Positions 20,964 to 32,237 of a stretch of 64,000 nucleotides of DNA are shown piece by piece. How positions within the stretch are numbered: position 1 is the stretch's first letter; each line of letters opens with the position of its first letter. Under the pieces are notes generated by a model. That model had not been told where the DNA came from, made no database searches, and worked only from the letters and a program-made list of their open reading frames with translations. Location: assembly GCA_951230915.1 (NCBI GenBank), contig OX579634.1:11992725-12056724 (forward strand), written 5' to 3'. Both the position numbers and the translations under genes were made by a program. The stretch comes from Antitrichia curtipendula (Eukaryota > Streptophyta > Bryopsida > Hypnales > Leucodontaceae).

Positions 20964-23666
20964 ATGGCCATGGACGGGTCGGAGAACAACAATGACAACA
21001 GCAATCACGTCCGTTCTGTGACGGTCGCTTCGGGCGTGACCTCACCAGAGCACATCGACGTGGAGAATTACGCCTCCCTGTACACCGGTCACACCAAAAT
21101 CGCACGCCTGCATTTCATCGCCGACCACTGCCACTCGCGAAATTTGGAGCTCGAGGCTCTGCGCATGTCGTTGGACGAGATTCGCAAGGGCGACAACACG
21201 ATGCTCTTCAAGGAGTGTGTGGAGAAGATCAACAACCGACTCGGGCCGGCTTACGCCTTGGACCAGGAGTGGATCGACATGGTGGACCGCCGCGCTGCGC
21301 AGCGCCAGGAGAAGCTCGAAATGGAACTCAATGGATACAAGGTGCACGCGCAACGCTCTTCGAACGAACGTTTAGGGTTTCGTGAAAGTTTCGAAATTTT
21401 CGTGTGTGTGAGGAATTGTTGCAGGTTGTTCGATTTGTCGTTTGAGATGAAAGAATAGTTAAGGGGATTGCAGTGATTAGTCATGGTGAGCTGACCAATC
21501 GCATCTTCTTTCTTTCTTTCTTTCTCTCTCTCTCTCTCTCTGGTTGGTCGAACGAGGTTTTAGGGTTTCTGAAATTTTGAGTGTGTCGATTATTGTGAAT
21601 ATGAATTGATTTTTCGTTTGAGATTCAAGAATTATGCAAGAATTAGCAGTGTTTATTTCCACGGTGGTTATTAATCATTATGTCGTTCTGAGCAGACCAA
21701 TCCGATCGAGAGGATCTCTTGTCTCTCTGTCTCTCTTTGTGTCCGAACGAGCTTTTAGGGTTTCGTGATATTTTCGAAGGGGGGTGGGGTGGGTACTTTT
21801 GAGAATACAAGAATTATTGAGGAGGTTGTAGTGTGCTGATTAATCTCGCATGTCGTTCTGAGCAGACTAATTTGATCAAGGAGAGCATCCGCATGGGTTA
21901 TAATGACTTGGGCGATTTTCATTACGCGCGAGGTGACCTTCAGCAAGCGTTTAAATGCTATGTGCGGACTCGCGACTATTGCACTACCTCCAAACACATA
22001 ATCGCCATGTGCTTGAATGTTATTTTGGTTAGCATTGAGCTTGGCCACTTTGTCCATGTCTCCAACTATGTTTCTAAAGCAGATCAAACCCCTGATGTGC
22101 AAGACCCCGTCGTGTTAGCTAAACTCAAGTGTGCCGCCGGTTTGGCTCACCTTGAGAGTAAGAAGTACAAGCTTGCTGCCCGCAAGGTACATCTTCTATC
22201 GCTATGCCTGTTATTGATCTTAAGGATTTGTATTGCTATTCGAAGACACCATGACGATGGAACTAATAGTGGGTAGCTTGTTGTGACAATTGAGTTTTTA
22301 AGCTTCATCTGAAGTTACAAGACGTTCTGCTGTTCGCTTAGGGTGGATTAGTTCCACGAGGGTTGCGAAACGCTCAAGGATGTACATATGCTGCGTCCTC
22401 AGAAGAGAAAGTGAACTACTAGTCTTAGTTCCGGTTCAATTTGAAGGCGTGTAGCAGCTCATGTCAGGTTTTTGTACGCAGTTTGTTGATTCAAATTTCG
22501 AGTTGGGAAGCAATTACTCAGATGTTATAGCCCCTCAAGACGTTGCAACATACGGAGGTCTTTGCGCGCTTGCATCGTTCGACAGAGCAGAGCTTAAGGT
22601 AAAGAGTAATGCAGTTATCATTAATGTGAAGTGCTGTAGGGTTTTGTTTAGAACATCTTTGAGATTGTTTTGGTTCAGTTTTATCACTTTGAACCTGAAC
22701 TCGTTCTTTGATGAAAACCTGTTTGTGCAGAGTAAAGTGATTGACAACATCAACTTCCGGAATTTTTTGGAACTTGTTCCTGAAGTGCGAGAGCTGATTC
22801 ATGACTTCTATGCAAGGTGGGGATTTTTTTTGAGTACCATATTTTCTTCGTACATCTGCACTAGGAGAGATTTGGAATACGTGGTCCATGTTTTTAGCAT
22901 TAATTATTAAGTGTATGTTAGATGATAGTCTTACAGTCCGATTTGCGGTTTGATGGTTTCCATGGGTCTTGAACATGAGTATCATCAGGCCATTCGGTGT
23001 TCTGTAATTTAGCGGACATGCTCGTTTGATTCTGTCGCTGATTATGTATTGTTTTGGCAGTCGGTATGCTTCTTGCTTGGGATATCTGCAAAAGCTGAAG
23101 CCAAGCCTATTACTTGATATTCACCTATACGATCACGTGGAGACGTTATATGAGCAGATTAGACACAAAGCCCTCATTCAGTACACAAACCCCTTCATCT
23201 CCGTAGATCTCAATACAATGGCCAGTGCGTTCAAGACAAGTGTAGCAGGGTTAGAGAAAGAGCTAGCCGCCCTGATCACGGAGAACCAGATTCAGGTGCT
23301 TGTCATGTTCATGTGTGGATGCATCTTTTTGTCTTTTGTTTAATGAGCGCATATCCATTTTTACTTGATTCTGATATTTGACACAGTGTCGGTGGCATAG
23401 TTTATGATTCTCTTTCATAGGAAATAGTTGCTGTTAATTATATCTGGCTTTCTGGCTAATTATTAATTTCTCTTTTGCTGTGACAGGCTCGAATTGATTC
23501 ACACAACAAGATTCTGTATGCTCGGCATGCTGACCAACGGAATACAACTTTTCAGCGCGTACTGCAAACAGGCTCTGATTTTCAGAGAGAAACCAGAGCA
23601 ATGCTCCTTCGAGCGAATCTTATGCGTCAAGACTTCGTTATGAAGGGAAGTCGCAAACAATCCTGA
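20964..23666 (+). CDS. CSN1: COP9 signalosome subunit 1 (FUS6/COP11 type, 6 exons, 438 aa)
   Basis: CSN1 is a scaffold subunit of the COP9 signalosome, which removes NEDD8 from cullins in nucleus and cytosol; in plants it is needed for repression of light responses in the dark. Exons: 20964-21341, 21866-22186, 22482-22598, 22731-22816, 23061-23295, 23487-23666 (TGA). Phases join cleanly. The protein length is close to Arabidopsis FUS6 (about 441 aa, from memory). Diagnostic stretches are [106 protein letters not shown] and [18 protein letters not shown]. The TPR-like helical N-terminal region is followed by a PCI domain (roughly 255-410). It matches CSN1 rather than its lid paralogue RPN7. 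An in-frame Met at codon 3 could also serve as start. Exon 1 is clearly GC-richer than the rest. Confidence 0.96.
21349..21900 (+). repeat. Three tandem units spanning CSN1 intron 1 and the exon 2 start
   Basis: Three degenerate units start near 21349, 21543 and 21735. Each contains CGAACGA...TTTAGGGTTTC, then a GAGAT/GAATA..AAGAAT stretch, then GTGNT.ATTA followed by an acceptor-like region. Units 2 and 3 share GTCGTTCTGAGCAGAC.AAT exactly. In unit 3 this is the true acceptor (AG at 21864-21865) and the first exon 2 codons. In unit 2 it is a decoy (AG at 21694-21695). In unit 1 the AG has become TG (GAGCTGACCAAT). A TTTC/TC microsatellite (21508-21541) separates units 1 and 2. Confidence 0.75.
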
Positions 23667-24336
23667 GTAAGTAGCACACTCACTCAATTATGAGGGTTAG
23701 TTTTAATGTCCTCTGGATGATCTCCTAAGGATCTACCTGTAAGGGTGTGCTCTACTTGTGACATGTGTCAGGAGGGAGGCTAGTTATGACCCTTTGAAAA
23801 TACTTCAGCATACATTTTATGCCAATTTTCCTTGCATGGAGTAGGAGCAATGGAAATTCTGGTCTCTGTTGACAATACGGAATAAATTAGTTTTCAAGAG
23901 TGGAAGATGAAAGACTATTTCGTAGTAAGTTAAGCTCTTTGCCCAGCACGAGAGTTTGCGAAGACGTGTTCATTCTGCCGTTTGTTACTTTTTATAATAC
24001 ATTGTATCAGTAATGAGTCTCATGTCTAGAACTCTTTCTTTAACTCTAAGAAGACTCCTGGGTGATGTTAAAGTTTGTCCACAGGGTGATACTTGGATAA
24101 TAACAGTAAATATCTGTCTCCATAATGCACCACTTCCTGGGTTTGTTAAGTGCGACTCCTTTTGTCCTTTCTGAAATGTAACGCTTTCTTTGTTTTGCAA
24201 AGTTTCTCCCAACTGTGAGCATAAGGTGGTAACTTGGACCATTTTTGAGCAACTGACTTTGCACCCTTGCTCTTAAGCTCATGATGCGGAACTTTGTCAA
24301 TATCTACAGGTTCTTACTCAATTCATCCATGCACTC
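23667..24336 (+). other. CSN1 3' UTR and flank
   Basis: No further exon is recognisable. The stop at 23666 follows a typical short CSN1 tail. The sequence becomes progressively AT-rich and meets the TIR-type repeat at about 24337. Confidence 0.5.
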
Positions 24337-25597
24337 CTCAACACCTAAGTGTGTCCCCACATAGTCTGGAAGTTCAATTCAAAGTGCTATAACTTTTGTA
24401 TCCAATGTTTGAATTTAATAAAAACTTGTTGGGAAATCTGCTCTCTTCTAGTTTGTGCGGTAAAATTTTCAGATCAATCCAAGATGTACTGATTTTTTGA
24501 GAGCCATTTGAAGTTCATGAGTTCAATTTGAGTTCACCAAATTGCATTTTGATGGCTACTATCTCCTTCATCCAATGTTTGTTTTCAATAAAATTTGTTG
24601 GGTTATATTTCCTTTCAAGTCTAGTTATTGTGGTAAAAATATCATGTGAATCCAAGTTGTTTTGAATGTTTGGGAGCAATTCAAATTTCAAAATTTGGAC
24701 TATTTTGGATTACAGTGAACTTTGGCAACTTGTTTCTTCTTCATACTATATCCATTTGGGAAAGTTGTGTATGGTAGTCTAGTTTATATGGTTAAAATTT
24801 CATATCAATCCAAAAAATTATAAGTGGCTGAGAAGCATTTTTGTAGAAAGAAATTTAGCCTTACATTTTTTTTTGTATGTGTGTTTTTCCTTTTTTTGAC
24901 AATTCAAAGCCATTTTGCATACACAATGTGCCATTTGAATGATATTTCCTTTCAATAATGTGTTTGTATGTTGGTTAGTTTGAAGTACTTTATACTTTAT
25001 AGTTTTTTCATTTGAGTAGGTTAAAAATTGAATTTCACCTCCAAATGTATTTCAAGGAAAATTTCAGCTTAAAATGTCAAGACTATATGCCTCAAAAGAT
25101 CATCTCTGAAAATTGGAAGGTATGTCAATTTTTTTTTCACAAACTCTCATTTTAAAATAGACCTATTAAAAGCTGTTGATACTAAATGCCTCAAAAAGTC
25201 ATCCTTGAAAATTGAATACTATATCAGTTCTTTTTCACAAACTTTCATTTAAAAAATAGTCTTGTTGTGTCTTTTGAAAATGCAACATGCAAGATTGGTC
25301 ATAAAAATAATCTCGTCTCTTCAAAAATGCAAGGATAGACTTTATACATAGACATATATTCTAAAGGCCCATTTACACTATGTCCAAAGTTCTAACTTTT
25401 GAGGTCCTGGTTCAAGGCCAAATCCCAATATTTTTGGATTGTAGAACATGAATAAAAAACAAATAAATGTAACTCTTGAAATTTATAGTATGAAGCCCAA
25501 AGTTTCAATAGTAAATCCCAACATGTCTCTTGTATAATATATGCCCCCCAAATGGATCAAAAAGTCATTATCTCATTTTTGGGGCACCTTTAGCATC
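24337..25597 (+). mobile_element. TIR-type repeat, inverted relative of 61990-62965
   Basis: The stretch 24370-25075 aligns well to the reverse complement of about 62180-62940. Shared words include CCAATTCAAAGTG/TTCAATTCAAAGTG, CAATAAAACTTGTTG-like, ATCAATCCAA, CAAGTTGTTTTGAATGTTTG and AGAAGCATTTT.GTAGAAAG. The ends look like degraded inverted repeats (ACACCTAAGTGTGTCCCC near 24340; GGGGCACCTTTAGCAT at 25580-25595). The interior codes for nothing. It is probably a non-autonomous DNA transposon. The right part also holds a private tandem duplication. Confidence 0.6.
25081..25259 (+). repeat. Two-copy tandem repeat, period about 97 bp
   Basis: The unit ATGCCTCAAAA(G/A)...ATC..TGAAAATTG....TTTTTCACAAACT.TCATTT...AATAG occurs at 25081-25160 and again at 25178-25259. 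It lies within the TIR-type repeat and is absent from the 62-kb relative. Confidence 0.7.
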
Positions 25598-26413
25598 AAA
25601 TCTGTATCGGACAGATTTGGAGAAAATTTTAACCCACGAGGATGCCCTGTGTGGTGTTTTCCTCCTCATTTTATATTAAATTCTTTTTGGGACTTGAGAA
25701 GACCAAGTTAGGTTCGGTACCGGAATAGTAGGGCACATTCCAGATGATCCCATATAATCATTCATCTGGATGATTTTTGTCTCCGTCCGCAATTGAAAGG
25801 CGGCAGAGTCAGAAGATTCTCCCCAGGCAGACTTCCGAGTTACTTCATCCATTCCATCCATCTACCACTTGCCAGCTCAGCCGCTCCCGCTCTTCCGTAC
25901 GGATCCGCCACGCGTTTCCTTTACGTGGCACGCTGTCAGACCCCCTCGTGTCTTCTCTCTTCCCCCCTCTCGCTTTGTTACAGGCTCTGCCAGCTCACGG
26001 GCCAATGCTGCTCGCTCGGTGATTCGATAGCTGGCTAAGTTACCAATTCGACCTACACACTTACGCTTTTCTCTGATCAATCGGTAAAATCTGGCTCCGG
26101 GATTGGATTTTCTGCCAAGAGATTTTGCCCTTTCTGTTTCTTTTGTGCTCTTGGTTGCGGCAGCTGATTTGAATTGGTTGGCGGCAACGGGTGAATTTTC
26201 TTGGGATTGGATCGGCGATTGAGCTTGAGCTTGCGAGCGAGTTCAATTTGGAGTATCGAGGAGAAGTCGGCGGTGGCGGAGGAGGAGGAGGAGGAGGAGG
26301 ACGAGGAGGAGGAGGAGTGTTTTTTGATTTTTTTTTTTTTTTTTTTGTGTGTTTGGAGGACGCGCATGGGGGCCAGGGGGAGGAGGAAGGCGGAGAAGCT
26401 CTGAGGAAACACG
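25598..26413 (+). promoter_or_regulatory. VPS13 upstream region and 5' UTR
   Basis: GC content rises from about 25780 on, marking the promoter and leader. The region 26268-26318 is a GGA/GGC repeat run and 26319-26346 is nearly pure T, both just before the coding start. The open frame through the GGA run (26191-26448) gives a poly-Gly or poly-Glu product depending on frame and overlaps the true start out of frame, so I treat this as leader. No clear TATA box was found. Confidence 0.5.
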
Positions 26414-29400
26414 ATGTTGGAAGAGCAGTTAGCGTTTTACTTGGATAAGTACCTTGGCGAGTATGTCAAGGGACTTTCCAAGGAAGCGCTTAAGGTCTCC
26501 GTGTGGGATGGTTAGTTCTCCGTCTCTTGTTGCTTTTCCCTTTTGAGATTGAAAATATAGGTCACTGGATTGGTAGATGGACTGTCGGTATGAGCCTTGA
26601 CGATCGCCATCGAAAACCTCGGGGAATCAATGTTGGAATTCAATGTGCAATTTTGTTGCTTCGTGGTTGGCTATGATCAGGAGAATTGAGGTTGTGGAGT
26701 GTGAGGAATTGTTTACTATTGGTAGATCGTTTTGTATTGAATGTGATGGAGATTTTTATTGTGAAGGGATCAAAATGAGTGTTAGGAGTATCGGGGAACC
26801 TGCTAATTTCACTATCTTGAAAGGCGAGATTTACTTACTGGTAGTTTAGGGCAGGAATGTTCAAGAATTCACTCTTCGATAGATAATCTAACCTTGGGAT
26901 TGAGAGGTTCGCTCTACTCAATAGTCGGTATGGGGCTCATCACTGAGTGCTAGGTATCCAATGCTGAGATTGAAGGGTTTACTCGGATTGCGGGGTTTAA
27001 GATATTGGGGGGCAACGTGACATCTGCTTCATCATCTTTGTTTACGCTCAGCATATATGTTGTTTTGATTCATTGACATTGCTTAATAAGGTCCATAAAC
27101 TTCTTAATGTAAGTACTTATGCAAGTAGCTTGTTCATTTTAGGGCATACTATTTATTTGAGCAATGCAGCGACCCTGTTATGAAGTGATCGGACCACTCA
27201 GTTCTGGGTGGTCGCAAATTACGAACACCTACAAGAGAATCACTATGTCGATCTACGACGAAAATTATCAATTGACAGGGTTCTTTAAGAGTTTGTCGGT
27301 TGCCAGTTACGATCGTCTTAAATGGTTTTCTTTTGGATCATTTTTGGGGCAGGAAATGTGGAGCTTACGAATATGGAATTAAAGCCGGAGGCTCTCAATG
27401 CTTTGAAGTTACCAATCAAAGTCAAGGCGGGATTTCTTGGGTCCGTCAAGCTCAAGGTATGACATCTTTTTTATGGTCTTAGGAAATGCTATCAGCTGAT
27501 CAATCCGGACTTACAATTGACTGTACTCGACATAACTAACGACTACATCAAATTTAGGTCCCGTGGAGCCGTCTCGGACAAGAGCCAGTGGTAGTTGAAC
27601 TTGACCGCATTTTTGTATTAGCTGAGCCTTCTACAAACGTGGAAGGTGGTGAGGCTGATTCAGTGCAAGAAGCAAAGATTCGGCGTGTGCGGGTATGTCC
27701 TATTTTGTGTGCCTTCTTGATTATTCTTTTGGAGAGAGAATTCTTTGCCTTCTTTTGGTGACAACTGATTATGGCATTATTCTAGTTGTATGAGCTACTT
27801 GAGATCGAATATGTGATGCTCTGGCAATCTCATGAATTTGTTCGGTACTTAAACTTCCAGGATCCGTGATTGTATTGAGTCGTCTTTATATGTCTTTTGT
27901 ACAGTCAGATGTTATAACTGAGGCAGTCTTAGAGAAGCCGATTAGCAGTTTGGACCCGTGATTAAAATTCAGAAACTTGCTCCACGTGTTTTGCTCCCCA
28001 CTTTAGATCCGACCAGTTCTGGCCGATGCGAGTACTCGACATTAGTTATTTGACGTTCTGGGATTCAGTCTCTCTGAGAATAATTTGTGAAATATGTTGA
28101 ATGCACAAGGAGGCAGTCGATTCGATAGTAGCCTAAAATTTGCCTTAATACAGGTGTCGTACGTCAAGAGCTAGTTAGCATGAACGAGATGATGGACTCG
28201 TTCCTGATATATCAGGTGGGCTCTGCAGGAAGAGGAAGAGAGGATCGTGAGGACCAACACAGATGGTACCAAGAAGCCTGAAGAAACGGTACATCATCTG
28301 TCATTTGGTCTATGTTTTACATTGGGACTCAGTAATAATCCTTACCTGCTTTAAAGACCTGGCACTATTTTGGATGTAAATTTTCAATTTGTCTCTATTG
28401 TCACACTCCGATCTCTTTCCTCTGTTTGAATACTAATAATCTAGTTGGTCAATGTTCAATTTCTTGTTGACAATCACATGTTATCTGTGGCTCAAATGCT
28501 AGTGAATATACCCTATTATTCAGGCGATAACGTCATGATGAAGTAATAAAAAAGTGTGGGGATGTTGTTGGCCTGCAGAGCAACTCCTCATGGCTAACAT
28601 CATTAATCGGTACAGTTATTGGCAACCTGAAATTGTCAATTACTAACATTCACATTCGGTACGAGGACGAAGAGAGGTATGAAATAGCCATGTATTTGGT
28701 TTTTATGTTATTTTAAGAAGATTATGACGCTAAGAATAGTTTAGCCTAGAAAATAGGAACAATTAAATATCTTAATGCTGTTGTTATAACATGGGATGTG
28801 GGGGGTTAATCCTCTCTATTCTTTATGTTTGGCAACTTAGGAGTTCAGTGTCTGTATTTGGTTTCCAATCAGGTGCATACGTAGGGTGTATATGATTCTT
28901 TTAATGTTGATGACGTGCTGCAATGAAATAACAACTGCTTTTACTATGGCAGCAATGCTGGGCATCCTTTTGCCGCGGGATTGACTCTAGCTAAGCTAGC
29001 TGCTGTCACAGTGGACCAAAATGGCAAAGAGACATTTGTCACTGGTGGAGCACTTGATCGTATTCAGAAGGCAAGTAGTTCTTGCGGTGTGATTGATTTG
29101 TGAATATCATCATAATTATCTTTATGCTGGTGTACTTTAGTGTCACAAGTCCCAGTAGTGTGAAGACTTTACGCATTATAATTTTTCAAGAGCGGTGTAT
29201 ACAATTTATTTTCTTCTCTTGCCCGCTTCGACCGTGGTGGGATGGTTCCTTAAGAGTTTGATTCAATTTTTTTCTCTTTTTGTTGGTCTGATGTCGTTCA
29301 ACTTGGTTTTCTCTTTTCCTCAATCTTTTTTAACTGTATAAATGACTCTTTCTTTGAGTTTAAATTATTTCTACGGATTTTTTCATCCAGACTGATCTTC

Positions 29401-32237
29401 TACAGACATTTCTTACGATGTAAAATTCAATGATTTCTCATTTATGTTTAGAAGAAACATGTCCATTTATCGTCTTTTTTTCATTATGTCATGGAAATTA
29501 TACTTGTAGAACTTGCAACAATTAGAAAACTCTACTCAAGTGGAGGTAATGCTCTGTGGCAGAGAGGAATTTATGATTCCAGGATGTAATTTTAATTAGG
29601 ATTCTTGCGCTGTGCAGTATGACATCAACTAATTATGTTGTAATTATGCAGTCTGGGGAGCTTAATCGATTATCCTTTTATTTCGACACAGACACCAAAC
29701 CTTGGCCCATGGAGAAGTCATGGGCGGAGCTTGTGCCGCAGGATTGGAGCAAGGTACGTAGGACAAGGTTGCTATAGCTGTACGATTTTTGTCCCTTAGT
29801 TGGCATTTTATTTGATGAGCTTTGGCACGGATTTTGTTCAAGTTCTTGACCTATAGTCATGATTTATGAGGCTCATAGTTGTTAAATGCAGTGGGACCGA
29901 AGGGAACATCGATTTTTTGCTGTGTTTTATTTCATTTTACCTTTCTGTCATCCTTAGTCAGTTAGAATTAGTGAAAACTGTATTGTCTGTGGGGATCGAC
30001 TTGGCATTTCTGTATTGATTTTTCTTTCGCACTGTGAAGGAGTATTTGATTTCGTCCTCCATGACAAAAAGCGTTATCCTCGTAATCTGAATGAAGTGAA
30101 AATGAATACAAATTTCTGTCGCAGGTTTTCTCACCAGGAATTAAGGAAGAACCATCTGCTTACCAGGGAGAGAAGCCTGCATGGATAATGGACCATCACT
30201 ATGTGCTTAAGCCTGTAGGTGGCATCTCGAGGTACTTCAAACTTGGGCAGAAGGACGACCGGAGTCCCGACAAGCCTGCTCAAAAAGCCATCGTTACACT
30301 TGATGATGTTACAATCAGCTTGACTGAGGTATGCAGTTTTCTAGCGTTCTTTTCCAATTGCACTTGAATTCGGAAGTAAAATGCGCTTCTATATTAAGAT
30401 CTTGTTCCTGTGCATCAGAATAAAATCCTTTTTCGGATTGACCATTTTTTGTGGAATTTTTTTGGTTGTGACTTGATCAGCATTTTCCACGTCAACCAAG
30501 ATATTCATCTAGAGATAAAAGTCTGAATTTGTATCAGATTTAAGTGATCTAATGGTGCTCCTGATAATGCAGAAACAATATCGAGATGCTTTGAAACTGG
30601 CTGAAAATATTTCGACGTTCAGTAAACGTATCCAATACGCTCACTATCGTCCTATAAGAAGTATCAAAGAAGATAGGAAGGGTTGGTGGCTGTATGCATA
30701 TAATGCTGTATCGGAAGACCAAAAGAAAGCCAGGTGCGCCCTCATCCAGTTGTCGTAATCTTTTTTATTTGGACTGGGTATGTAATATTTGTCCAGAAGC
30801 ATATCGCAATTTGCATCACTAATGCTCGCAGTAATGGGCATGAACTTCCTATAATGAACATGCTTCAGGGGCATTAGACCGTAAGTGTAAATTTGTTTTG
30901 TAGTCAAAGAAATGCTTGGGAATAGCGACTGCAGGTGTCTGATGATCGTGCATAAGTCATTTGATTGTACTCTTGGAGCTTTGCATCCTATGGGCATTTG
31001 TTGGCGTTTTTAGAAAGCTGTTTTCTCGTGCTGTTTATTTTCTATCATGGTAGGTGGAGTACCACTGCAGTTTTGCAGTCGACATGTGTCGTTACTGGTG
31101 CTCGCTTTTCACTAAGTGGAAACATAAATCAAATCCGGGACACACAGTAGTTCAAAGGTGCTAAATTTTCAAGCCTTGATCAGCCTGTTCGTGTGCTTAA
31201 GCAGTTCTCAGTAACTTTTTGTGGTGTTGTTCTTTAGTGGTCATCTTTCATGGCAGAAGATCTTGGCATACTCGAAAATGCGCAAACAATATGTGTCCAA
31301 GTACATTGAAGCTCTTCAAGAAAATTCAAAGTCAGTATCTGTCAATGACAACAAGAGCATTAAGGAATTGGACCGTCAGCTTGATTCTGAGATCATCATT
31401 CAATGGAGGTACACGCCTCCTCTGTGTACTCTGGTGAACTGTATCGGCTCTCTGTCGAAATTCATATGTACATCTGTGTTGATTTATGTGCTCTCATGAT
31501 TCTTGTTGGATTTCCTATCCTACCACCAGGCTTTGCAACCATGTATGGATGAGGCTAACATTTTCATTCCATTCTCGGTGTCTCAGAATGTTGGCTCATA
31601 CATTCGTGGACCATGAGAGGAAAAAGGATGAACAAGAACGACAAGCTAATCGAAGTTGGTGGTCGTTCGGATGGTAAGATACGCACTACCTTTATCAACT
31701 GATAAACATTGGTTTGCAAGTCATTTACTTGTATTTGTCTTGCACGGTTGAACTTTATGGTTGCAAATTCTGTCTTAACGAAAGTATCTGCACAAAATCT
31801 TTCAAATCTGTATCTGATCTTATTATGAGAAATTATCATTTGAACGATCTAACGATTGTACTAACATCTAGGTAGATGATATTTTTGCTTACTGACATTG
31901 CTCTCCTATGAGCAGGGGTGGTAGTAATGATAGTGATACTGGCAACAAAGAATTCACAGATGATGACTGGAATCGAGTCAATGAAATCATTGGCTACGAG
32001 GAAGGCAAACCATCTCCTATGATTCCTGGGTCGGATCAGCCCAACATGCTTCATACTCTGGTGGAAGTCCAAATGAAACATAATGGAACAAAACTGATAT
32101 CAGCAAGTGGAGAAAGTATTCTAGAGCTTACAGCTGAAGGCCTTGGCTGTGGGATTAAACTCTTCCCTGAAACTAAAGTGTTCAATGTTATGCTGGATTC
32201 CTACAAGATTTCTACGCCAGAAGGACTTATTGGAGAG
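26414..32237 (+). other. VPS13 exons 1-12: chorein N-terminal region (aa 1-553)
   Basis: Exons: 26414-26510, 27353-27456, 27558-27692, 28229-28288, 28579-28676, 28953-29070, 29652-29753, 30125-30328, 30573-30733, 31238-31408, 31587-31673, 31916-32237. Conserved chorein text includes NVELTNMELKPEALNALKLP, VKAGFLGSVKLK|VPWSRLGQ, IGNLKLSITNIHIRYEDEE and GHPFAAGLTLAKLAAVTVD. This end binds the donor membrane, by analogy with yeast VPS13. Exon 4 (EEEERIVRTNT...) replaces the usual EMEMKL helix, and its length fits without another exon. Exon 6 ends at a GC donor (29071). Confidence 0.9.

Noticed and set aside
21042..21353. Minus-strand open frame opposite CSN1 exon 1
   Set aside because: It is a shadow of a GC-rich conserved exon. 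The plus strand matches CSN1 throughout.
26191..26448. Glycine-rich open frame before VPS13
   Set aside because: It is produced by the GGA repeat and overlaps the true VPS13 start in another frame.
27693..28228. Possible missing VPS13 exon between exons 3 and 4
   Set aside because: Candidate pieces (for example near 28170-28215) shift the frame or hit stops, and the linker length already matches the family without another exon.
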